Assembly: GCA_009703445.1 (NCBI GenBank)
Contig: WLGA01000006.1
Coordinates: 1 to 21,264, forward strand
From: Actinomycetota bacterium
GTDB lineage: Bacteria > Actinomycetota > Actinomycetes > Actinomycetales > Microbacteriaceae
Length of the DNA stretch: 21,264 nt
Direction: 5' to 3'
Made by a program: the position numbers and the translations under genes. Below are positions 1 to 6,668 of this stretch, one piece after another. Under the pieces are notes generated by a model. It was given only the letters and a program-made list of their open reading frames with translations. It had not been told where the DNA came from and did no database searches. Position 1 is the first letter of the stretch. Every line of letters starts with the position of its first letter.

Positions 1-1241
1 GAACCGCCTAGGCACTCGGCAACGTCATCACCAGTAAGTTCGACGTGAACGCCGCCAGGGAAGGTTCCCGCAGCTTTGTGTACCTCAAAGAAGCCGCGAA
101 CTTCATCCATGACATCATCGAAACGACGAGACTTGTAACCGTTCTTGGTGGTGATTCCGTTACCGTGCATTGGGTCGGTGATCCAAAGCGGGTTTGCCTC
201 GGAGTCGCGAACTGCCTCAACTAACTTAGGAAGCTCCTCGCGAATCTTGCCGGCGCCCATACGAGTGATGAAAGTCAGGCGACCTGGCTCACGGTTCGGG
301 TCAAGCTTTTCGATAAGCTCAACGACGTCTTCCACCTGAGTGGTCGGCCCAAGCTTCACGCCGATTGGGTTACGAACGCGAGACAAGTAGTCAACGTGTG
401 CGTGATCCATCTGACGGGTGCGCTCGCCAATCCAAATGAAGTGACCAGAGGTCAAGTATGGGTTGCCGGTGCGTGAGTCGATGCGGGTCAGAGGTCGCTC
501 GTAGTCCATCAGCAGACCCTCGTGACTTACGTAGAACTCGGTGGTGCGGAGTTCGTTGAAGTCGGCGCCGCAGGCTGCCATGAACTTGATCGCACGGTCG
601 ATTTCTTGAGCCAAAGACTGGTAACGCGCATTGGCCGGGTTATCGGCGAAACCGCGGTTCCACTCGTGAACTGAGCGAAGGTCGGCGAACCCACCCTGGG
701 TGAATGCGCGAATCAGGTTCAAGGTTGAAGCGCTCGTGTGGTACGCCTTCAACATGCGGCTCGGGTCCGGAATGCGGGCCTCTTCGGTGAAGTCGTATCC
801 GTTAACGATGTCGCCGCGGTAGGCCGGCAAGGTTACGTCACCGCGAGTTTCCGAGTCACTCGAGCGAGGCTTGGCAAACTGCCCAGCCATGCGGCCCATC
901 TTGATTACGGGCATTGATGCGCCGTAGGTCAAGACCACTGCCATCTGAAGCAAAGTCTTTACTCGGTTACGAATTCGGTCGGCAGTTGCATCGGCAAAAG
1001 TCTCAGCGCAGTCGCCACCCTGAAGCAAGAATGCCTTGCCAGATGCGGCCTCGGCCAATCGGGCACGAAGGATGTCTACCTCACCGGCGAAAACTAGTGG
1101 CGGCTGAATTGCGAGCTCGGCGCGAACTGCGGCAACCTTCTCGGCGTCTGGCCAGGTCGGCTGCTGCTTTGCAGGAAGGTTCAAATAGTTGTCGAGCCCG
1201 GCGATAACCTGCGGGTCAGCGTTAACTACTGGTTCATTCAT
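1..1241 (-). CDS. aroG: Class II 3-deoxy-D-arabino-heptulosonate 7-phosphate (DAHP) synthase, 3' end cut by window edge
   Basis: The enzyme condenses phosphoenolpyruvate and erythrose 4-phosphate into DAHP, the first step of the shikimate pathway to aromatic amino acids. About 413 residues are visible. Class II enzymes such as M. tuberculosis AroG are about 460 residues, so roughly 45 C-terminal residues lie outside the window. The protein begins MNEPVVNADPQVIAGLDNYL and carries the hallmark GGDCAETF motif at residues 75-82, whose Cys is the metal ligand of this family. Further class II blocks follow, including HEWNRGFADNPANARY, SHEGLLMDYE, TSGHFIWIGERTRQ, NPIGVKLGP, TRMGAG and WITDPMHGNG. 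A GTAGGA Shine-Dalgarno about 8 nt upstream supports the ATG at 1241. It sits 22 bp downstream of plsC on the same strand. The other pathway genes in this window are aroH and tyrA, about 14 kb away. Confidence 0.95.
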   Translation of the reverse strand, partial: MNEPVVNADPQVIAGLDNYLNLPAKQQPTWPDAEKVAAVRAELAIQPPLVFAGEVDILRARLAEAASGKAFLLQGGDCAETFADATADRIRNRVKTLLQMAVVLTYGASMPVIKMGRMAGQFAKPRSSDSETRGDVTLPAYRGDIVNGYDFTEEARIPDPSRMLKAYHTSASTLNLIRAFTQGGFADLRSVHEWNRGFADNPANARYQSLAQEIDRAIKFMAACGADFNELRTTEFYVSHEGLLMDYERPLTRIDSRTGNPYLTSGHFIWIGERTRQMDHAHVDYLSRVRNPIGVKLGPTTQVEDVVELIEKLDPNREPGRLTFITRMGAGKIREELPKLVEAVRDSEANPLWITDPMHGNGITTKNGYKSRRFDDVMDEVRGFFEVHKAAGTFPGGVHVELTGDDVAECLGG

Positions 1242-1263
1242 TGTGATTTCCTACCTGACTCCC

Positions 1264-1953
1264 CTAGCGCGCTAGGCGAGCTCGCTTTTCTTTTACCGAC
1301 GATGCGTATGCATCCACGTATTCCTGGCCGCTCAACTGCTTGAGCTCGTACATGATCTCGTCTGTCACGGCGCGCAGAACGATTCGGTCGCCCTCCATGC
1401 CATCGAAACGAGAGAAATCTAGAGGTTCGCCAACCACAATTCCGATTCGGCGAATCTTGGGCATTTTCTGGCCAATTGGCTGCACCTTCTCGGTGTCGAT
1501 CATCGCAACTGGGATGACTGGAACCTTGGCCTCAAGAACCATGCGGGCTATTCCAGTGCGACCACGGTACAGGCGGCCATCCGGGCTTCTAGTGCCCTCC
1601 GGGTAGATTCCTAGAACTTGCCCCTGCGAAAGAACACCAAGGCCGGTGTTTAGTGAAGCCTCAGAGGCCTTGCCGCCGGAACGATCGATTGGTAGCTGGC
1701 CCGTGGCTTTGAAAAACCAACGAGTGAGCGCACCCTTCAACCCTTTGCCGGTGAAGTATTCACTCTTGGCCAGGAAAACGACCGGGCGACGGCTCATCAG
1801 GGGCAAAAAAATGGAGTCTGAAAACGAAAGGTGATTACTCGCGAGGATCGCGGCGCCAGTGCCCGGAATGTTCTCGATGCCACGGACCCACGGTCGGAAA
1901 AGCACGCGAAGCAGAGGGCCGAGGACGAAGGTCTTCAGAATAAAGTAAGCCAC
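1264..1953 (-). CDS. plsC: PlsC-type 1-acyl-sn-glycerol-3-phosphate acyltransferase
   Basis: Probable lysophosphatidic acid acyltransferase, making phosphatidic acid at the inner face of the membrane. The protein is 229 residues, a normal length. The catalytic NHX4D block is NHLSFSD with H41 and D46. The acceptor-phosphate block PEGTRS is at 118-123, and the late hydrophobic block VPVIPVAM is at 144-151. The hydrophobic N-terminus may associate with the membrane. Translation starts at GTG, preceded closely by a strong GGGAGG ribosome site, so this start is well supported. It lies 38 bp after the glucokinase gene and 22 bp before the DAHP synthase gene, all on the same strand. Actinobacterial genomes often hold several PlsC paralogues, so the exact acceptor (LPA or another lysolipid) is not settled by sequence alone. 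Confidence 0.92.
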   Translation of the reverse strand: MAYFILKTFVLGPLLRVLFRPWVRGIENIPGTGAAILASNHLSFSDSIFLPLMSRRPVVFLAKSEYFTGKGLKGALTRWFFKATGQLPIDRSGGKASEASLNTGLGVLSQGQVLGIYPEGTRSPDGRLYRGRTGIARMVLEAKVPVIPVAMIDTEKVQPIGQKMPKIRRIGIVVGEPLDFSRFDGMEGDRIVLRAVTDEIMYELKQLSGQEYVDAYASSVKEKRARLAR

Positions 1954-1991
1954 TTCGCCTCCCTCAGGTTGATTTGACTCGAAGTAATAGT

Positions 1992-2942
1992 TTATCGGTC
2001 GCGGAAAGCGACCCGAACTAGGTCTGCGGCCCCGACAACACCGGCATCATTGACGAATTCTGCGGCGGTGATCTTCAATTCTGGGCGGAATCCTTGAGCA
2101 GGCAAGTGCGCGAGGTAGGCCTCGCGAATCGGGTCCAGAAGAAGATCTCCGGCGGCACTGACTCCACCGCCGATGACAACCACCTCTGGGTCAAGAACTG
2201 CAACCAGGCTGCCGATGGCCTGACCTAGCCATGATCCAAGTTCGCGCAAAACTCGAAGCGCCCCTGGGTCATTTTCAAGGATGGCCTTGTACACCTCTAG
2301 GCCGGTTAGTTGGCCGGCCTCGGCTTCAATCTCTCGCAAACGCTTACCTTCAGGTTCGCCGGATGCGGCCAATGCCTTCGCAGCACGCAACAGCGCCGAG
2401 CCCGATGCATACGACTCCAAACATCCGTGTTGTCCGCAGCCGCACAGCAAGCCATCAGGTACCACGCGGATGTGACCGAGTTCACCCGCGATGCCGAAAC
2501 CACCTCGGAGCATGTGGGAATCGGCAATGACAGCTCCGCCTACACCGGTTCCAATGGTCAACATGATCATGTGCTTGTAGCCCCGACCAGCCCCGTAGCG
2601 GTACTCCGCCCAAGCCGCAGCATTGGCGTCATTTTCGATGATGACTGGGATGTCCAGCTTGGCCTCGAGCTTTGCCTTGAACGGCTCGTTTCGCCAGCTG
2701 ATGTTTGGCGCATAAATGATTGTCGACTGGTCGGCGTCGATGAAGCCAGCTGCGGCAACGCCGGCACCAATCACTTCGTGGTTCGCGGAGAGGCGCTGAA
2801 TCAAACCAACCACCGCATCCACCATTGCGGCTGGGTCGCCGGCTGGAGATGGGACTCTTTCTTCAAGAATGATTGCACCCTGCGCGTCTACCAAGGCGCC
2901 GGCAATTTTAGTTCCACCGATGTCGATTCCGATTGCGTGCAT
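1992..2942 (-). CDS. glk: ROK-family glucokinase
   Basis: Phosphorylates glucose to glucose 6-phosphate in the cytoplasm. The protein is 316 residues, typical of ROK sugar kinases. The N-terminal ATP-phosphate motif is DIGGTK at residues 7-12. The ENDAN segment at 103-107 supplies the catalytic Asp105. GTGVGG at 131-136 is the second phosphate-binding loop. The ROK zinc site is complete: GELGH with His157, then C167, C169 and C174 in the CGCGQHGC segment. There is no N-terminal helix-turn-helix, so this is a kinase rather than a ROK repressor. The ATG start follows AAAGGTAGGG. The gene is divergent from the acyl-CoA ligase gene and heads the glk-plsC-aroG run. ROK substrate range is hard to read from sequence; glucose is the most likely, with other hexoses possible. 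Confidence 0.9.
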   Translation of the reverse strand: MHAIGIDIGGTKIAGALVDAQGAIILEERVPSPAGDPAAMVDAVVGLIQRLSANHEVIGAGVAAAGFIDADQSTIIYAPNISWRNEPFKAKLEAKLDIPVIIENDANAAAWAEYRYGAGRGYKHMIMLTIGTGVGGAVIADSHMLRGGFGIAGELGHIRVVPDGLLCGCGQHGCLESYASGSALLRAAKALAASGEPEGKRLREIEAEAGQLTGLEVYKAILENDPGALRVLRELGSWLGQAIGSLVAVLDPEVVVIGGGVSAAGDLLLDPIREAYLAHLPAQGFRPELKITAAEFVNDAGVVGAADLVRVAFRDR

Positions 2943-3039
2943 GCCCTACCTTTGGCTCAAAAAACTTGCTTTCGCTAGACAAAGTTTATCTGTCTCGGAC
3001 CGCTAGAGTTGTGGAAACGAAGTTTGCCAAGGAGTGACA
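2943..3039. promoter_or_regulatory. Divergent intergenic region between glk and fadD
   Basis: This 97-bp region must carry promoters for the leftward glk run and the rightward fadD gene, because nothing else could transcribe them. A short inverted repeat (AGACA at 2977-2981 and TGTCT at 2991-2995) lies near its centre. I could not identify convincing -35/-10 pairs on either strand. The role is inferred from gene orientation, not from a recognised motif. Confidence 0.5.
3029..3034 (+). promoter_or_regulatory. Ribosome binding site deciding the fadD start
   Basis: AAGGAG lies 5 nt before the ATG at 3040. An in-frame GTG at 3034 overlaps this motif and therefore cannot use it, so translation very likely begins at the ATG, two codons later. 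Confidence 0.8.
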
Positions 3040-4860
3040 ATGAAGTCTTACGACATCGCGCCATTGATCGTGTCTGCCGAAAACGAGAACATCACCGACC
3101 TCCTCGAAGCACGAGTTGCGAAAACCCCTCAGCTGCCACTTTTTTCGATCGACTCCGGTAACGGCGCATGGAGTGATCTGAGCGGCAAAGATTTCCGAAC
3201 CAAGGTAATCGCGCTGGCCAAGGGGCTTGTGGCCGCCGGAATCCAGCCTGGTCAAGCGGTGGCAATTATGAGCCGCACCCGTTTCGAGTGGACACTTATT
3301 GATTTCGCCATTTGGTACGCAGGCGCTGTATCCGTGCCTATCTACGAAAGCTCTGCCCCAGCCCAGATGGAGTGGATTCTCTCCGACTCTGACGCCGTCG
3401 CTCTTTTCGTTGAAAACGACGAGCACCTCAGCCGCTTTGAAGAAATCAAGGCGGGCGCTCCCCTAATTCGCAACGTCTGGAAGATCGAATCGGATGCACT
3501 TGACCAGCTTGTTAAAGTTGGCCGAGACGTCGGTGATGATGTAATCGAAACCAAGCGCAAATCTTCAAAGCTTCGTGATCTGGCAACCATCATCTACACC
3601 TCAGGAACCACCGGGCAGCCAAAGGGATGCGAGTTGACCCACCGTGGCTTTGTCGAACTTAGCAAAAACGCAACCCTAGAGCTTCCTACCGTGGTTGCCG
3701 AGGGTGCGAGCACACTGTTGTTCTTGCCACTGGCGCACGTGTTTGCTCGTTTTATCGAAGTTCTCTGCGTTCACGGCGGCGTAAAAGTTGGCCACCAGCC
3801 AGACTCAAAGAATGTCGGCCCGGCGATGGTCTCATTCCACCCGACTTTCCTTCTCGCTGTGCCACGGGTTTTTGAGAAGGTCTATAACTCAGCCGAACAG
3901 AAGGCAGAAGCTGGTGGCAAGGGCAAGATCTTCCGCACCGCCGCTTACGCTGCGATCGCTTATTCTCGCGCCCTAGACACCCCACAAGGGCCAACCCTGG
4001 CGCAGAAACTACGGCACAAGCTCTTCGATGCGTTGGTTTATAAGAAGCTTCGCGCTGCCATGGGTGGTCAGGTGAAGTATGCAGTCTCCGGTGGAGCTCC
4101 ACTGGGCGCTCGACTCGGTCACTTCTTCCGAGCCATCGGTTTGATTGTGCTCGAGGGGTACGGCCTGACTGAAACCACAGCGCCAGCCATGATTGGCCGC
4201 CCTGACTCGCTAAAGATTGGCAAGGTCGGTCGCGTTCTTCCCGGCACCGGAATCAAAATTGCTGAAGACGGAGAGATCTGGCTTCGAGGAAACAATATTC
4301 TTCGCGGATACTGGCGTAACCCGACCGCTACTCAGGCCACGATGGAAGGCGAATGGTTCAAGACCGGCGACATCGGTGAACTAGACGAGGATGGCTTCTT
4401 GAGCATCACCGGTCGCAAGAAAGAGTTGCTAGTTACCGCCGGCGGAAAGAACGTCGCTCCTGCACCACTAGAAGACCCGATTCGCGCGGTGCCAATTGTT
4501 GGTCAAGCGGTAGTTATTGGAGACAAGCGCCCATTCGTCGCTGCGATCATTTCGCTCGACCCTGAGATGCTGCCAATATGGCTGGCAAATAATGGTGCTG
4601 ACAAAGAAATGACCTTAACGCAGGCTGCCAAGTCGCCGATTGTGCTCGCTGAAATTCAGAAGGCAATCGATCGGGTGAATAAAAATGTCTCTCGGGCAGA
4701 ATCTATTCGCAAGTTTGTCGTTATTGACCAAGAACTCACCGAAGAATCTGGCCACCTGACACCATCATTGAAGATCAAGCGCGAGGCTGTGTTGCGTGAT
4801 TTTGCGCCAGCTATTGCCGAGCTGTACGGTTCTGCTCCCGACACTTCAGAGATCGTTTAG
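3040..4860 (+). CDS. fadD: AMP-dependent long-chain acyl-CoA ligase (FadD15-like)
   Basis: Activates a fatty acid with ATP to an acyl-adenylate and then transfers it to coenzyme A. The protein is 606 residues, close to actinobacterial FadD15-type ligases. The ATP/phosphate loop YTSGTTGQPKG is at 186-196. The adenine/acyl-site motif GYGLTETT is at 373-380. The ribose-binding TGD motif is at 442-444, followed by ITGRKKELLVTAGGKNVAP and a C-terminal LTPSLKIKR segment carrying the mobile-domain lysines. There is no transmembrane segment or carrier domain, so it is a stand-alone ligase. It is the only plus-strand gene in the window. Its stop codon overlaps that of the convergent deformylase gene by 4 bp. 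Nearby plsC suggests a lipid-supply role, but the two lie on opposite strands. The natural fatty-acid chain length cannot be read from the sequence. Confidence 0.93.
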   Translation: MKSYDIAPLIVSAENENITDLLEARVAKTPQLPLFSIDSGNGAWSDLSGKDFRTKVIALAKGLVAAGIQPGQAVAIMSRTRFEWTLIDFAIWYAGAVSVPIYESSAPAQMEWILSDSDAVALFVENDEHLSRFEEIKAGAPLIRNVWKIESDALDQLVKVGRDVGDDVIETKRKSSKLRDLATIIYTSGTTGQPKGCELTHRGFVELSKNATLELPTVVAEGASTLLFLPLAHVFARFIEVLCVHGGVKVGHQPDSKNVGPAMVSFHPTFLLAVPRVFEKVYNSAEQKAEAGGKGKIFRTAAYAAIAYSRALDTPQGPTLAQKLRHKLFDALVYKKLRAAMGGQVKYAVSGGAPLGARLGHFFRAIGLIVLEGYGLTETTAPAMIGRPDSLKIGKVGRVLPGTGIKIAEDGEIWLRGNNILRGYWRNPTATQATMEGEWFKTGDIGELDEDGFLSITGRKKELLVTAGGKNVAPAPLEDPIRAVPIVGQAVVIGDKRPFVAAIISLDPEMLPIWLANNGADKEMTLTQAAKSPIVLAEIQKAIDRVNKNVSRAESIRKFVVIDQELTEESGHLTPSLKIKREAVLRDFAPAIAELYGSAPDTSEIV

Positions 4861-5354
4861 TTCAAAAACCAGTCTGTGTCACGCAGGTTTTTCATGGCCT
4901 GCTTGCGCTCGTCGCCTTCTAATCGGCCAAGGTAAACGACTCCATCCAGGTGGTCACACTCGTGTTGGATTGCCTGAGCCATCAACCCGCTTCCAGAGAC
5001 TTCTACCTGGTTTCCGTCAAGGTCAATTCCAACCGCACGCGCGGTCTCGTACCTAGGCGTCTTGTGCCACAGTCCGGGCACTGACAAACATCCTTCATCA
5101 ACAAGAACCTTGTCTCCACCTAGTTCAACGATCTCTGGGTTGATTAAATAGCCGACTTTGCCGTCGATGTTATAGCTGAAGGCACGAAGGCTAACTCCTA
5201 TTTGAGGGGCGGCTACCCCGGCTCTGCCTGGCAACTTTGTTGTGTCAACCAAATCCTCAACCAGCGCCTTTACCTTGGCATCGATTTCTAGGATGGGGTC
5301 GCAAACGGTGCGCAAAACTGGGTCGCCGTAAAGGCGGATTTCACGAACGGTCAT
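4857..5354 (-). CDS. def: Peptide deformylase
   Basis: Removes the formyl group from the initiator methionine of nascent proteins at the ribosome. The protein is 165 residues. The three signature motifs are AGVAAPQIG (45-53, with Gln51), EGCLS (87-91, with the metal ligand Cys89) and QHECDH (130-135, with His131, Glu132 and His135). In motif 1 the usual first glycine of GxGxAAxQ is Arg44; I recall this in other actinobacterial deformylases but cannot search here. The ATG lies 4 bp after the stop of the upstream MinD-like gene with no clear Shine-Dalgarno, so translation is probably coupled to it. The 3' end overlaps the convergent fadD stop by 4 bp. fmt, the usual partner gene, is not in the window. 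Confidence 0.95.
   Translation of the reverse strand: MTVREIRLYGDPVLRTVCDPILEIDAKVKALVEDLVDTTKLPGRAGVAAPQIGVSLRAFSYNIDGKVGYLINPEIVELGGDKVLVDEGCLSVPGLWHKTPRYETARAVGIDLDGNQVEVSGSGLMAQAIQHECDHLDGVVYLGRLEGDERKQAMKNLRDTDWFLN
4864..4892. terminator. Possible bidirectional weak terminator inside the end of def
   Basis: A 7-bp inverted repeat (AAAAACC at 4864-4870, GGTTTTT at 4886-4892) begins 4 nt after the fadD stop and lies within the last codons of def. It reads as an A-tract, loop and T-tract on both strands. The stem has only two G:C pairs, so it would be a weak terminator. No other terminator is visible for either convergent gene. Confidence 0.3.
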
Positions 5355-5358
5355 GGCT

Positions 5359-6564
5359 TTACAGCGGGCTGTTTAGACCGTCGACTACTAAAGCAGCCAA
5401 CTCGCGCGCAGCATCGCGGGTTCCCTTGCGAAGATCCTTGAACTTGATCACAGAACCGGCTGCAAGAGCTGGGTCGTAAGGGATGCGCACCACGTGGCGA
5501 ACGCGAGTCTTGAAGTGCTGCTCGATCTCATCAAGCTTGACCAGCTGGGTGGCCTGAGTTGCGGTGTTTAGCGCGACTATCGAGTTTCGAACCAAATCGC
5601 CGTAGCCATTTGCTTCAAGCCAGGTTAGGGTCTCGGAAGCCAAGCGGGCTTCGTCGACCGAACCACCAGAAACGATGACTAGACCATTTGCGCGCTGCAG
5701 AGTCGGGCGCATAACAGAGTGGACAATTCCGGTTCCACAGTCGGTTAGAACGATCGAATAGTAGCGAGCGGCCATGTCGGCGACCACGTTGTAGTCACCC
5801 TCGTCAAAGGCCTCAGAAAGCATTGGGTCGCTGTCTGACGCAAGAACGTCTAGACGCGTCACATCTCGAGAAACCATGGTCGAGAAGTCGGTGAATCCAT
5901 CGATGGCTGCCGCGCGGTTAACCACGTCGCGAACGGTGAAGCGAGTCGACTTGCTAACGCGCTCGGCTAGGGTGCCACGGTCAGGGTTTGCATCGATTGC
6001 GATGATTCTGTCTTCGCGAGAAAGCGAAAGAGCCATTCCCAAAAGCGTGCTCACAGTGGTCTTACCAACGCCACCCTTGCGAGTTAGAACAGGTAGGAAC
6101 TTAGCTCCGCCTTCGAGCGGTGCTCCGATTCGGGCATCAATAGCCTTCTGCTCGCGAACCTTCAACGGGTCGCCCAGGTTGATGGTTTTTAGAGACAGGA
6201 AGTACAAGAAACGTCGGAAGCCGGCCTCTGGAGCTGGACGGTTTCGCGCTGATACGTCGATAAGACGATCTGCGGTAAGCATGGCAGCCGGCTCTGGCTG
6301 GTCAAAGCTCTCGCCACGGAGGCTATCGCGGCGCGAGTAGTTGCTGCGACGCATTGGCTCTAGAGAGGTTTCAGGCTGAGCCTGGAATCGAGGCTCTTCG
6401 GCGATGATCTCGATCGATGAGGTGCTTGGAGTCACGTCTACCGCACCAGCATCTACGGCGATTTCGGCTAGCGAGTGGCTCTTCTCGACGGTGATGTCGG
6501 TAGCCGGGCGTGGTGCGAGAAAGTCTGTCGACTCATCCTCTGGTTTCTTACCCCAAATAGCCAA
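5359..6564 (-). CDS. MinD/ParA-like deviant-Walker ATPase with long disordered N-terminal region
   Basis: A P-loop ATPase of the SIMIBI class, 401 residues. The deviant Walker A motif RKGGVGKTT is at 162-170 with the signature lysine K163. IIAIDANPDRGTL at 187-199 resembles the switch region, and the Walker B-like segment IVLTDCGTG at 271-279 contains Asp275. The first 110 or so residues are rich in Ser, Pro, Glu and Arg and look disordered. The DANPDRGTL phrase recalls the MinD-like domain of actinobacterial EspI-type proteins linked to type VII secretion; this is from memory. The start is TTG at 6564 with a good AAAGGAG site. The gene follows pyc after a 104-bp gap and ends 4 bp before def. 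The cellular role is unknown; localisation or partitioning of a protein or membrane machine is plausible from the family. Confidence 0.8.
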   Translation of the reverse strand: MAIWGKKPEDESTDFLAPRPATDITVEKSHSLAEIAVDAGAVDVTPSTSSIEIIAEEPRFQAQPETSLEPMRRSNYSRRDSLRGESFDQPEPAAMLTADRLIDVSARNRPAPEAGFRRFLYFLSLKTINLGDPLKVREQKAIDARIGAPLEGGAKFLPVLTRKGGVGKTTVSTLLGMALSLSREDRIIAIDANPDRGTLAERVSKSTRFTVRDVVNRAAAIDGFTDFSTMVSRDVTRLDVLASDSDPMLSEAFDEGDYNVVADMAARYYSIVLTDCGTGIVHSVMRPTLQRANGLVIVSGGSVDEARLASETLTWLEANGYGDLVRNSIVALNTATQATQLVKLDEIEQHFKTRVRHVVRIPYDPALAAGSVIKFKDLRKGTRDAARELAALVVDGLNSPL

Positions 6565-6570
6565 ACCGAT

Positions 6571-6577
6571 CTCCTTT
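6571..6577 (-). promoter_or_regulatory. Ribosome binding site supporting a TTG start
   Basis: AAAGGAG lies 6 nt upstream of the TTG at 6564. The first in-frame ATG is only at codon 71, after most of the variable region, so the TTG is the best-supported initiation codon for the MinD-like gene. Confidence 0.7.
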
Positions 6578-6617
6578 GTCTCGTTGCTTTGCTTACGTTT
6601 GTGAATGTTCGCAGAAA

Positions 6618-6659
6618 CGTTTACATGCCGGTCAAGTCTATCTGACCGGCATGTAAACG
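6618..6659 (-). terminator. Perfect 17-bp inverted repeat between pyc and the MinD-like gene
   Basis: Arms 6618-6634 and 6643-6659 are exact reverse complements with an 8-nt loop. On the minus strand the hairpin begins 9 nt after the pyc stop codon and is followed by TTTCTGCG, so it is best read as the pyc terminator, though the U-tract is short. The minus strand also shows a TTGACC hexamer at the loop/arm border. An operator or a promoter for the MinD-like/def pair is therefore an alternative. Confidence 0.6.
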
Positions 6660-6668
6660 ACTGATTTC

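Noticed and set aside
2310..2978. Long plus-strand open frame (222 codons) opposite the glucokinase gene
   Set aside because: It lies fully antisense to a well-supported ROK kinase, has no ribosome site or recognisable domain, and is the kind of open frame codon bias produces opposite a real gene.
2986..3426. Minus-strand frame of 146 codons crossing the fadD start and the glk-fadD gap
   Set aside because: It would overlap both the divergent control region and conserved fadD codons, and no recognisable protein family is visible.
3752..4102. Minus-strand frame of 116 codons inside fadD
   Set aside because: Opposite a conserved ligase domain, with no domain match and no ribosome site.
6565..6617. 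Small gene or RNA in the gap upstream of the MinD-like gene
   Set aside because: Apart from the 17-bp inverted repeat and the ribosome site there is no open frame with a start signal and no second stem that would indicate a structured RNA.
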